In this document: positions 32,535 through 39,474 of the stretch, in pieces
How the letters are laid out: each line of letters begins with the position of its first letter
How positions within the stretch are numbered: the stretch's first letter is position 1
Source: an uncultured Collinsella sp.
Lineage (GTDB): Bacteria > Actinomycetota > Coriobacteriia > Coriobacteriales > Coriobacteriaceae
Direction: 5' to 3'
Length of the DNA stretch: 39,474 nucleotides
Assembly (NCBI GenBank): GCA_958348225.1
Contig: CATVYG010000020.1
Location: 1-39,474 of the forward strand
Position numbers and translations under genes: made by a program
Notes under the pieces: generated by a model
The model's input: the letters and a program-made list of their open reading frames with translations, nothing else
Databases searched by the model: none
What the model was told of the DNA's origin: nothing

Positions 32535-32580
32535 CGTACGGTGCCAGCCAATGCATAGCATGCGGGCACCGTACGTTTAT
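32535..32580 (+). terminator. Hairpin between tig and clpP
   Basis: CGTACGGTGCC (32535-32545) pairs with GGCACCGTACG (32565-32575), then TTTAT. It is a likely terminator for tig or an attenuator in the clpP leader; it lies only 41 nt before the clpP start. A smaller CCGG-TTAT-CCGG dyad is just upstream (32517-32528). Confidence 0.65.
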
Positions 32581-32620
32581 CTAGAACCACTATTGGTCCG
32601 TAAGAGAAATGGAGATGCGT

Positions 32621-33241
32621 ATGATCGCTAAGTTCGATTCCGCCCTCGTGCCATACGTTATCGAGCAGACACCGCGCGGCGAGCGCAGCTACGATATCTA
32701 TTCGCGCCTGCTCAACGACCGCATCATCTTCTTGGGCGAGGAGATCAACTCCGTCAGCGCCAACCTGGTCGTTGCCCAGCTGCTGCATCTTGAGAGCCAG
32801 GATGCCGAGAAGGATATCTCGCTCTACATCAATTCGCCCGGCGGCGAGGTCTACTCCGGCCTGGCGATTCTGGACACCATGAACTTCATTAAGCCGCAGG
32901 TCTCCACCATCTGCGTCGGTATGGCCGCGTCCATGGCCGCCGTGCTGCTTTCGGCCGGCGCCAAGGGCAAGCGTTTCTGCCTGCCGCACTCTAAGGTCAT
33001 GATTCACCAGCCCAGCGGCGGTGCCCAGGGCCAGCAGACCGAGATCGAGATTGTGGCCGAGGAGATCAAGAAGACCCGTCGCGAGCTCAACCAGATCCTG
33101 TCCGACGCCTCGGGCCAGCCTATCGAGAAGGTCCAGGCCGATACCGAGCGCGACAACTACCTGTCCGCTGCCGAGGCCCTCGACTACGGCCTGATCGACC
33201 GTATTGTCACCTCGCGCGACCTCGCCGCGAAGGACGCCTAG
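32621..33241 (+). CDS. clpP: ATP-dependent Clp protease proteolytic subunit
   Basis: A 206-residue serine protease that forms the two-ring chamber fed by ClpX. The catalytic triad is Ser104 (GMAASMAAVLLS), His129 (KVMIHQPSGG) and Asp178 (ERDNYLSAAEALDYG). The substrate-side motif INSPGGEVYSGLAI is present. Of three close in-frame ATGs (32609, 32615, 32621), the last has GGAG 6 nt upstream and gives the usual length. clpX follows one base after the stop, so they are one transcript. Confidence 0.97.
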   Translation: MIAKFDSALVPYVIEQTPRGERSYDIYSRLLNDRIIFLGEEINSVSANLVVAQLLHLESQDAEKDISLYINSPGGEVYSGLAILDTMNFIKPQVSTICVGMAASMAAVLLSAGAKGKRFCLPHSKVMIHQPSGGAQGQQTEIEIVAEEIKKTRRELNQILSDASGQPIEKVQADTERDNYLSAAEALDYGLIDRIVTSRDLAAKDA

Positions 33242-33242
33242 G

Positions 33243-34649
33243 ATGGCCGGTAACATGCAGGACAACTTCGACGAGAACGGCAACCCCATCCGCTGCTCCT
33301 TCTGCGGAAAAGAGCAGGGTCAGGTTCGCCGTCTTGTTAAGGGTCCGACCAACATCTTTATCTGCGACGAGTGCGTTGCCGCCTGCTCCGAGATCTTGGA
33401 GGAGTCACTGGCTTCGGACTTTATGGACGCTGCCCGCAACGGCAAGCTGCCGGGCTTCCTCAACGATCACGGCCAGGCTGCATCCCAGCCCGCCGTGGAC
33501 CCCGAGTCCGAGGGCTTTGAGCTCGAGGACGACCGCCAGGTCATTACGCATGTGCCGACGCCGTATGAGATCTATGACGAGCTTTCGGCCTATGTCATGG
33601 GCCAGGAGGACGCCAAGCGCGCCATGTCGGTTGCCGTGTACAATCATTACCGCCGCGTCATCGAGGGCGGCGCTGCGCTTTCGGCCTTTGACGACGGCTT
33701 GGACTCGCAGCTCGACGATGATATGGACGAGGTGGAGCTCGCCAAGTCCAACATTTTGCTGCTCGGTCCCACCGGCACCGGTAAGACGCTGCTCGCCCAG
33801 ACGCTTGCGCGCATCCTCGAGGTGCCGTTTGCCATCGCCGACGCCACCGCGCTCACCGAGGCCGGTTACGTGGGCGAGGACGTGGAGAACATCCTGCTCA
33901 AGCTCATCAATGCCGCCGATGGCGATATTGAGCGCGCGCAGGTTGGCATTATCTACGTGGACGAGATCGACAAGATCGCCCGCAAGGCCGAGAACCTCTC
34001 CATCACCCGCGATGTTTCGGGCGAGGGCGTTCAGCAGGCGCTGCTTAAGATCCTTGAGGGCACGGTGGCAAGCGTTCCGCCCACCGGCGGCCGCAAGCAT
34101 CCCCAACAGGAGCTGCTGCAGATCGACACGACCAACATTCTGTTTATCTGCGGCGGTGCCTTTGTGGGTCTGGACAAGATCATCGCCGATCGCGTGGGCA
34201 ACAAGGGCGTGGGCTTTAACTCCGAGATCGCCGGCCCCACCTCGGTCGACGAGAACGACCTGCTGCGCCAGGTGCTCCCGCAGGACCTCAATGCCTTTGG
34301 CATGATCCCCGAGTTTGTGGGACGTACGCCCGTCGTCACCCAGACGCAGGCGCTCGACGAGGACGACCTGGTGTCGATCCTGACCGAGCCCAAGAACGCC
34401 GTGGTGCGTCAGTACCGCAAGATGTTCCAGCTCGAGGACGTTGAGCTTGAGTTTGAGGACGCCGCCCTGCACGAGATCGCCCGCATGGCGCTTGCCCGCA
34501 AGACCGGCGCCCGCGGCCTGCGCTCCATCTGCGAGGACGTGCTGCAGCAGACGATGTTCGACCTCCCCAGCGAGGAGGGCGTCACCAAGGTCATCGTGAC
34601 CGAAGCCTCCGTAAAGGGCGAAGAACAGCCCCAGCGCATCTACGGGTAA
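33243..34649 (+). CDS. clpX: ATP-dependent Clp protease ATP-binding subunit ClpX
   Basis: A 468-residue AAA+ unfoldase that feeds tagged proteins to ClpP. The zinc-binding domain has C18, C21, C41 and C44 (RCSFCGKEQGQV; FICDECV). Walker A is GPTGTGKTLLAQ at about 176-187, Walker B is IIYVDEIDKIA, and the C-terminal small domain carries KTGARGLRSICE. The ATG at 33243 is one base after the clpP stop and lacks a strong ribosome site, which suggests coupling; ATG 33255 is the alternative. An acidic insert around 150-170 (DDGLDSQLDDDMDEVE) precedes Walker A. A terminator follows. Confidence 0.97.
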   Translation: MAGNMQDNFDENGNPIRCSFCGKEQGQVRRLVKGPTNIFICDECVAACSEILEESLASDFMDAARNGKLPGFLNDHGQAASQPAVDPESEGFELEDDRQVITHVPTPYEIYDELSAYVMGQEDAKRAMSVAVYNHYRRVIEGGAALSAFDDGLDSQLDDDMDEVELAKSNILLLGPTGTGKTLLAQTLARILEVPFAIADATALTEAGYVGEDVENILLKLINAADGDIERAQVGIIYVDEIDKIARKAENLSITRDVSGEGVQQALLKILEGTVASVPPTGGRKHPQQELLQIDTTNILFICGGAFVGLDKIIADRVGNKGVGFNSEIAGPTSVDENDLLRQVLPQDLNAFGMIPEFVGRTPVVTQTQALDEDDLVSILTEPKNAVVRQYRKMFQLEDVELEFEDAALHEIARMALARKTGARGLRSICEDVLQQTMFDLPSEEGVTKVIVTEASVKGEEQPQRIYG

Positions 34650-34672
34650 ACCAGCTTAAAACGTGTTTGCAA

Positions 34673-34708
34673 ATAGCCTCCGACCATCCGCGGTCGGAGG
34701 CTATTTTA
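34673..34708 (+). terminator. Rho-independent terminator after clpX
   Basis: A 14-bp perfect stem, AATAGCCTCCGACC (34673-34686) with GGTCGGAGGCTATT (34693-34706), 6-nt loop, and a T-rich tail. Confidence 0.93.
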
Positions 34709-34801
34709 TATATGCGCAATAACCCCAACTACCTGTGCTATTCTGTGTGTTTGTTTTAAGCCTCGGCGAAGTCATATCAGACTGAAGTAATCGATACCTA
34801 A

Positions 34802-34917
34802 GGGGAGGAATGTAGGCCCGATTTTCGTAGATTCCGCACGAGCCGAAGACCACTTAATGTGGTCTTCGAGCGAGCCCAGGACCTGACCGAGCGAAAATCG
34901 GGCCTACATTCCTCCCC
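34802..34917. repeat. Inverted-repeat family 2, element A (upstream of valS)
   Basis: A 116-nt structure with perfectly complementary 26-nt outer arms (34802-34827 and 34892-34917) and, inside, a 10-bp hairpin (34844-34853 with 34859-34868) whose loop is TTAAT. It ends 20 nt before the valS start. If transcribed, the valS mRNA would begin with this large stem. It lacks the T-box consensus, so it is not a tRNA-sensing leader of that class. Shared pieces with element B (37646-37762) are TTCCGCACG, CACTTAATGTG and CAGGAC, on opposite strands. Confidence 0.85.
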
Positions 34918-34937
34918 GGCGGGACAGGGAGAGATAT

Positions 34938-37634
34938 ATGGAAGAAATGCCCAAGAACTACGATCCGTCGACCAACGAGCCGGCGATCCTGCAGAAGTGG
35001 CTCGACGGCGGCTACTACAAGCGCCGTGAGGGCGTGGGCGACTGCACCGTCACCATTCCGCCTCCCAACGTGACCGGCAAGCTCCATATGGGTCACGCCA
35101 CCGACGACTCCATCCAGGATGCCATCATCCGCATGGCCCGCATGCGCGGCAAGTCCACGCGCTGGGTGCTTGGCACCGATCACGCCGGTATCGCCACACA
35201 GACCAAGGTCGACAAGAAGCTTAAAGAGGAGGGCATCAGCCGCCTGGAGATCGGTCGCGACAAGTTTGTCGACGCCTGCTGGGATTGGACCCACGAGTAC
35301 GGCGGCATCATCGTCGAGCAGATCAAGCGCATGGGCTGCTCCGTCGACTTCGATAACGAGCGTTTCACCATGGACGAGGACTACGCCCAGGCCGTGCGCA
35401 AGGTGTTCTGCGATTGGTACCACGACGGCCTGATCTATCGCGGCAAGCGCATCGTCAACTGGTGCCCCAACTGCACCACCGCTATCTCGGACGACGAGGC
35501 CGAGTACAAGGACGAGAAGGGCCATCTGTGGCACCTGCGCTACCCGCTGACCGAGCCGGTCAACGGCCAGGACTACATCGTCGTCGCCACCACACGCCCC
35601 GAGACCATGCTCGGCGACACGGGCGTCGCCGTCTCCCCGAAAGACCCCGAGAAGGCCGCCTTTGTGGGTAAGACCGTCAAGCTCCCCATCGTCGACCGCG
35701 AGATTCCCATCTTTGAGGATTGGCATGTCGACGCCAACTTTGGCTCCGGCTTTGTCAAGGTCACCCCGGCCCACGACCCCAACGATTACGCTATGGGTCA
35801 GGCCCACGACCTGCCGCAAATCAATATCTTCGATGAGCACGCGGTAGTCGTCGAGGGCTACGGCGAGTTTACCGGCATGACCCGCGAGGAGTGCCGCGAG
35901 GCCGTCATTAAGTGGTTCGAGGAGCATGACCTGCTCGATCACGTCGAGGAACTCGATCACTCCGTCATGCACTGCTACCGTTGCGACGCTGCGCTTGAGC
36001 CGTGGCTTTCCGAGCAGTGGTTTGTGGCCGTCGACAAGCTCAAGGGGCCGGCGCTGGACGCCGTCAACTCCGGCAAGTTCACCTTCCACCCCGCGCGCTG
36101 GACGCAGACCTACACCACTTGGATGGAGAACCTCAAGGACTGGTGCATCAGCCGCCAGCTGTGGTGGGGCCACCGCATCCCCGTGTTCTACTGCGAGGAC
36201 TGCGGCTGGGAGGACGCCCTTACCGAGGACACCGACGTGTGCCCCAAGTGCGGCGGCCATCACGTGCACCAGGACGAGAACGTGCTGGACACCTGGTTCA
36301 GCTCGCAGCTGTGGACCTTTGCCACGCAGGGCTGGCCGCAAAAGCCGGAGCTCCTCGAGGGCCATCACCCCACGACGGCGCTCGTCACCGCGCGCGACAT
36401 TATCGCGCTGTGGGTCGCCCGAATGGTTATGAGCTCGCTGTACTTCCTGGACGAGGTGCCCTTTAAGGACGTCGTCATCTACCCGACGATCCTGGCCAAG
36501 GACGGCAGCCGCATGTCCAAGTCCAAGGGCAACGGCGTTGACCCCATGGACCTCATTGGTATGTACGGCGCCGACGCCATGCGCTACAACTTGCTGACGC
36601 TGTGTACCAACAACCAGGACGTCAAGTTCGACGCGAACATCGACAAGAAGACCAAAAAGCTTATCGACAGCCCGCGTACCGACCAGGCCAAGTCGTTTGT
36701 GACCAAGATCTGGAACGCCAGCCGCTTCCTGCTCATGAACATGGAGGGCTACACACCCGGCGAGCCCGTCGTGGAGACGCCGGCCGACGCCTGGATGTTC
36801 AGCCGTCTTGCCAAGGCCGTCAAGATGGTCACCGAGGGCATCGAGAACTATACCTTTGGCGACATGGCCCGTGGCGTGCAGCAGTTCTTCTGGAACGAGG
36901 TCTGCGACTGGTACGTCGAGGTCACCAAGGCCCGCCTGAAGGGCGAGGGCCGTCTGCAGGCCCAGCGCAACCTGATCTTTGTGCTCGACACCTCCATTCG
37001 CCTGATGCACCCGCTTATGCCGTTTGTCACCGAGGAGATCTGGGACAACATGCCGGCGAGCGTGCTCGATCTGGACGCCGAGGGCAACGTGCACCGCGCC
37101 GAGGCGCTCATGATCGCCAAGTGGCCCGAGCCCGCCGACTATGCCAAGTATGTCGACGAGGACGCCGAGCGCGCGTTTGAGCTTTGTCGCGCTGTCGTTT
37201 CCGCCGCCCGCGCCACCCGTTCGCGTTATCGCTTGAGCCCCAAGGCCGAGCTCGACGTGGTCGTGCGTGCCGGTGCCGAGGACATCGAGAAGCTCGAGAG
37301 CCTGCGCTCGACCATCGAGCCGCTGGCCAACACTGCCTCGCTGGTCATGGGTACCGACGTCGAGAAGCCGGCTGCAAGCATCGCCGTGGTCGACAGCGGC
37401 GTCGAGGTCTTTGTGGTGCTCGAGGGCAAGGTTGACCTTTCGGCCGAGAAGGCGCGCCTGGAGAAGGAGATTGCCGCGGCCCAGAAGGAGCTCGCCGGCT
37501 GCGAGAAGACGCTCGCCAACGAGGGCTTTGTGGCTAAGGCCGCTCCTGCCGTGGTGCAGAAGAAGAGGGACCGTGCAGCTGAGCTCAAGGAGATCCTGGC
37601 GGCGCTGACTGCTCAGGTTGCTGACTTCTCGTAG
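34938..37634 (+). CDS. valS: Valyl-tRNA synthetase
   Basis: An 898-residue class Ia synthetase that charges tRNA-Val. The HIGH motif appears as PPPNVTGKLHMGHA, and KMSKS as SRMSKSKGNGVDP. Between them lies the editing domain (TTRPETMLGDTGVAV; VKVTPAHDPNDYAMGQ) and a zinc-ribbon-like part (CEDCGWED...CPKCGGHH). The C-terminal 70 residues (KVDLSAEKARLEKEIAAAQKE start) form the ValRS tRNA-binding coiled coil. GGGAGAG lies just before the ATG; Met4 is an alternative start. It stands between two inverted copies of repeat family 2. Confidence 0.97.
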   Translation: MEEMPKNYDPSTNEPAILQKWLDGGYYKRREGVGDCTVTIPPPNVTGKLHMGHATDDSIQDAIIRMARMRGKSTRWVLGTDHAGIATQTKVDKKLKEEGISRLEIGRDKFVDACWDWTHEYGGIIVEQIKRMGCSVDFDNERFTMDEDYAQAVRKVFCDWYHDGLIYRGKRIVNWCPNCTTAISDDEAEYKDEKGHLWHLRYPLTEPVNGQDYIVVATTRPETMLGDTGVAVSPKDPEKAAFVGKTVKLPIVDREIPIFEDWHVDANFGSGFVKVTPAHDPNDYAMGQAHDLPQINIFDEHAVVVEGYGEFTGMTREECREAVIKWFEEHDLLDHVEELDHSVMHCYRCDAALEPWLSEQWFVAVDKLKGPALDAVNSGKFTFHPARWTQTYTTWMENLKDWCISRQLWWGHRIPVFYCEDCGWEDALTEDTDVCPKCGGHHVHQDENVLDTWFSSQLWTFATQGWPQKPELLEGHHPTTALVTARDIIALWVARMVMSSLYFLDEVPFKDVVIYPTILAKDGSRMSKSKGNGVDPMDLIGMYGADAMRYNLLTLCTNNQDVKFDANIDKKTKKLIDSPRTDQAKSFVTKIWNASRFLLMNMEGYTPGEPVVETPADAWMFSRLAKAVKMVTEGIENYTFGDMARGVQQFFWNEVCDWYVEVTKARLKGEGRLQAQRNLIFVLDTSIRLMHPLMPFVTEEIWDNMPASVLDLDAEGNVHRAEALMIAKWPEPADYAKYVDEDAERAFELCRAVVSAARATRSRYRLSPKAELDVVVRAGAEDIEKLESLRSTIEPLANTASLVMGTDVEKPAASIAVVDSGVEVFVVLEGKVDLSAEKARLEKEIAAAQKELAGCEKTLANEGFVAKAAPAVVQKKRDRAAELKEILAALTAQVADFS

Positions 37635-37645
37635 TTCTTACTGAG

Positions 37646-37762
37646 GGGCGCGTCCCGACGCTTTGCTCGCTACTGCGGACAGTCCTGCGCAAGACGGACA
37701 GCACATTAAGTGCTGTCCTTTGCGTGCGGAACTTGTATCGAGCAAAGCGTCGGGCCGCTCCT
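37646..37762. repeat. Inverted-repeat family 2, element B (downstream of valS)
   Basis: A 117-nt structure with outer arms of about 24 bp, of which 16 bp are perfect (37654-37669 with 37739-37754). Inside is GGACAGCAC (37696-37704) pairing with GTGCTGTCC (37710-37718) around the loop ATTAA, the exact reverse complement of the TTAAT loop of element A. It begins 12 nt after the valS stop and could also end that transcript. Confidence 0.82.
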
Positions 37763-37860
37763 AGTGCGATTACATGGCTGCTTGCAACTAGTTAGTTAGT
37801 GCCACTGGGTTGTGGCCTTTATCTCGCTGCAAAGCGGTGTTTGGCTGATATTTTGAATGG

Positions 37861-37892
37861 GAGGGGCTCGTTGTTGATTCGGGCCTCTTTTT
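37861..37892 (+). terminator. Terminator-like hairpin directly before folC
   Basis: GAGG/CCTC and CTCG/CGGG segments (37861-37870 with 37880-37887) make an imperfect stem, followed by five T that end at 37892, one base before the first possible folC ATG. It may end read-through from valS or attenuate folC. Confidence 0.5.
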
Positions 37893-37913
37893 ATGTTGAG
37901 GGGACTTTGGGTT

Positions 37914-39257
37914 ATGGCTAAGCGTTCTGGGTCTTATGTCGTTCCTTTCTCGTTTGAGTTGCTTTCGTTTGATGAGGCTGTTGGGCTTGCTGCTGATACG
38001 GGGCGGATTTCTGGGGATGCTGGTCCTCTGCTTGAGACTGTTGTCGATATGCTCGATGAGCTGGGGCGTCCGGACGAGTACTTTGATTGCATTCAGGTTG
38101 CCGGTACCAATGGCAAGACTTCGACTACGCGTTTTTCGGCTGCCATTCTTCGTGGTGAGGGGCTCAAGACCGCGCTGTATACGTCGCCGCAGCTGGTGCA
38201 CTATCCCGAGCGTATGGAGGTCGATGGACGCGTCGTGAGCGACGAGGCCTTTGCTCGTGGCGTTTCAGCAGCTGTCGAGGCGGGGCATCGCGTGAATGCG
38301 CGCCGTGTGGCGGCGGGTGAGCGTGCCTATACCATCACACCGTTTGACCTGCTGACGGCCGCTGCGCTTGTTGTGTTTGCCGAGGCTTGCGTGGACGTGG
38401 CCGTGCTTGAGGTCGGCATGGGCGGACGTTGGGACGCCACGAGTGCGACCGATCCTGTCGCCGTTGCCATTACGGGCATTGGGCTCGATCACACGCGTAT
38501 TTTGGGCGATACGCTCGAGGCCATTGCGGGGGAGAAGGCTGCGGTCATTAAGCCCGGACGCTTGGTTGTGCTGGGCGAGGGCACGCACGAGGCGAGCGTT
38601 CAGCGCGTGATGGATGCCCGTTGCCGCGCGTGCGGCATCGTGCCGCTCGTGGTGAGCCATGCCACGACTAAGGTGCCGGCGCATGTGGGCGACACGGTTG
38701 AGTTTAGCTGCACCACGCCACGTGCGATCTATACGTCGAGCATGGTCAAGCCGGCCTATCAGCCGCAGAATGCCGCGTGCGCGATTATGCTTTGCGAGGG
38801 GTATCTGGGTCGCGAGCTCGACCACGATGCGCTGGATGCATCGCTTATGGGTTGCCCCACACCGGGTCGTTTTGACGTGCTGGGGACCGATCCGCTTAAG
38901 CTGATTGACGCCTGTCATAACCCCCAGAGCTGCGAGAACTTTGTAGGCGCGCTGGACGAGATCGATCCGTGCGTGAAGAACCGCCCCACGCTGCTGTGTG
39001 CCGCGCTGGCCGACAAGGATGTGGCCGGTATTGTCGATGTTCTGATTCCGGCCTTCCCGCGTGTGGTCGTAACCCAGACCGATTCCGATCGCGCCCTGCC
39101 GGCAGAGGAGCTCGCGGCCATGGTGGACGCGGACAAACTCGCGGGCGTATACCTGAGCGTGTCCGAGGCCCTCGCTGCCTTCGATGTCGCAGACGAGCCT
39201 TTCGTAGCCGCCGGCACCATCACCCTAGCCGGCGAAGTAGCCGGTCTGCTGCGCTAA
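37914..39257 (+). CDS. folC: Bifunctional folylpolyglutamate / dihydrofolate synthase
   Basis: A 447-residue Mur-ligase-family enzyme that adds glutamate to folates. The ATP loop is VAGTNGKTSTTRFSAAIL, the folate loop TSPQLVHYPERMEVDG, and further marks are VLEVGMGGRWDATSATDP, ITGIGLDHTRILGDT, EKAAVIKPGR and DACHNPQS. GAGGGG (37898-37903) lies 10 nt before the ATG at 37914; the ATG at 37893 sits on the T-run of the preceding hairpin and has no site. The first about 50 codons are richer in T-ending codons than the rest of this gene and its neighbours. Confidence 0.94.
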   Translation: MAKRSGSYVVPFSFELLSFDEAVGLAADTGRISGDAGPLLETVVDMLDELGRPDEYFDCIQVAGTNGKTSTTRFSAAILRGEGLKTALYTSPQLVHYPERMEVDGRVVSDEAFARGVSAAVEAGHRVNARRVAAGERAYTITPFDLLTAAALVVFAEACVDVAVLEVGMGGRWDATSATDPVAVAITGIGLDHTRILGDTLEAIAGEKAAVIKPGRLVVLGEGTHEASVQRVMDARCRACGIVPLVVSHATTKVPAHVGDTVEFSCTTPRAIYTSSMVKPAYQPQNAACAIMLCEGYLGRELDHDALDASLMGCPTPGRFDVLGTDPLKLIDACHNPQSCENFVGALDEIDPCVKNRPTLLCAALADKDVAGIVDVLIPAFPRVVVTQTDSDRALPAEELAAMVDADKLAGVYLSVSEALAAFDVADEPFVAAGTITLAGEVAGLLR

Positions 39258-39271
39258 CCCATCCCCTCATC

Positions 39272-39338
39272 AGTTGCGGTGAAATGCGGACTGTTTTACA
39301 AGCCAGAAGCCTCAAACGGTCCGTATATCACCGCAACT
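39272..39338. repeat. Inverted-repeat family 1, copy 5 (hybrid arm)
   Basis: Arms 39272-39294 and 39316-39338 with about three mismatches. The left arm combines the GAAAT of copies 2 and 3 with the CGGACTG of copy 4; the right arm is of the copy 4 type. It starts 14 nt after the folC stop and is followed by GGGGCTTTTTT near 39360, which may help end transcription. The remaining bases to 39474 hold no gene that I can support. Confidence 0.8.
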
Positions 39339-39474
39339 CAAAAGCAGTCAATTTGGGACGGGGCTTTTTTAGCTGCCCTGTGCCCCGAGTTGACTCGCTT
39401 GCCACGAAATGGGCCTATTTACTACGTTTGACCGGTAACCCTTGACCATAGCGAGAATCGCGAAATTAAAACCG

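Noticed and set aside
34802..34937. T-box leader for valS
   Set aside because: The T-box consensus sequence and the antiterminator layout are not present; the region is a simple long inverted repeat related to the element after valS.
77..39338. CRISPR repeats
   Set aside because: The repeats are palindromic, far apart, and not arrayed with regular spacers; no cas gene is present.

Overview
The window looks like a chromosome segment of a high-GC, anaerobic, fermentative actinobacterium of the class Coriobacteriia, most like Collinsella. The grounds are the GC-rich codon use, the strict-anaerobe enzyme set (selenocysteine formate dehydrogenase, a group-4 [NiFe] formate hydrogenlyase, molybdenum hydroxylase) and the general look of the housekeeping proteins. 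The genus is my inference, not a search result.

Left end (1-2340, minus strand): an AbiEi-like/DUF559-type protein, then a small toxin-antitoxin pair (RelB/DinJ-like antitoxin followed by a PIN-domain protein whose active site looks degraded), with a promoter and a 12-bp palindromic operator candidate.

Centre-left (2500-18141, plus strand): one long formate metabolism locus, hydN-fdhF-hyfABCDEFGHIJ-hycI-focA. FdhF contains an in-frame TGA (3686-3688) at exactly residue 140, followed by a SECIS-like hairpin, so it is a selenoprotein. The hydrogenase has three antiporter-like membrane subunits (HyfB, HyfD, HyfF), that is, the hydrogenase-4 / FHL-2 architecture. Together the products import or export formate (FocA), oxidise it to CO2 (FdhF), carry electrons over ferredoxin-like subunits (HydN, HyfA, HyfH, HyfI) and reduce protons to H2 (HyfG), possibly coupled to ion pumping. 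A strong terminator closes the run at 18106-18141.

Centre (18206-25264): an orphan molybdopterin oxidoreductase, then the selenocysteine machinery selA-selB-selC (tRNA-Sec found at 23971-24067), a MobA-like guanylyltransferase and a Cys-rich DUF3343 (Se/S carrier-like) protein. These supply the Sec, and plausibly the MGD cofactor, that FdhF needs. Then come gdhA and a two-gene molybdenum hydroxylase (FAD subunit plus fused 2Fe-2S/Mo subunit) that resembles E. coli YgfM/XdhD, a family tied to selenium-dependent molybdenum hydroxylases.

Right end (30986-39257): housekeeping genes tRNA-Leu(TAG), tig, clpP, clpX, valS and folC, all on the plus strand.

Two families of long inverted repeats punctuate the intergenic regions. 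Family 1 (five copies, about 67-75 nt; one is a half copy) keeps a common outer end but changes its inner arm in a compensatory way. Family 2 (two copies of about 116 nt) flanks valS in opposite orientation; the arm sequences are unrelated, but both copies share an inner 9-bp hairpin whose 5-nt loops are exact reverse complements.
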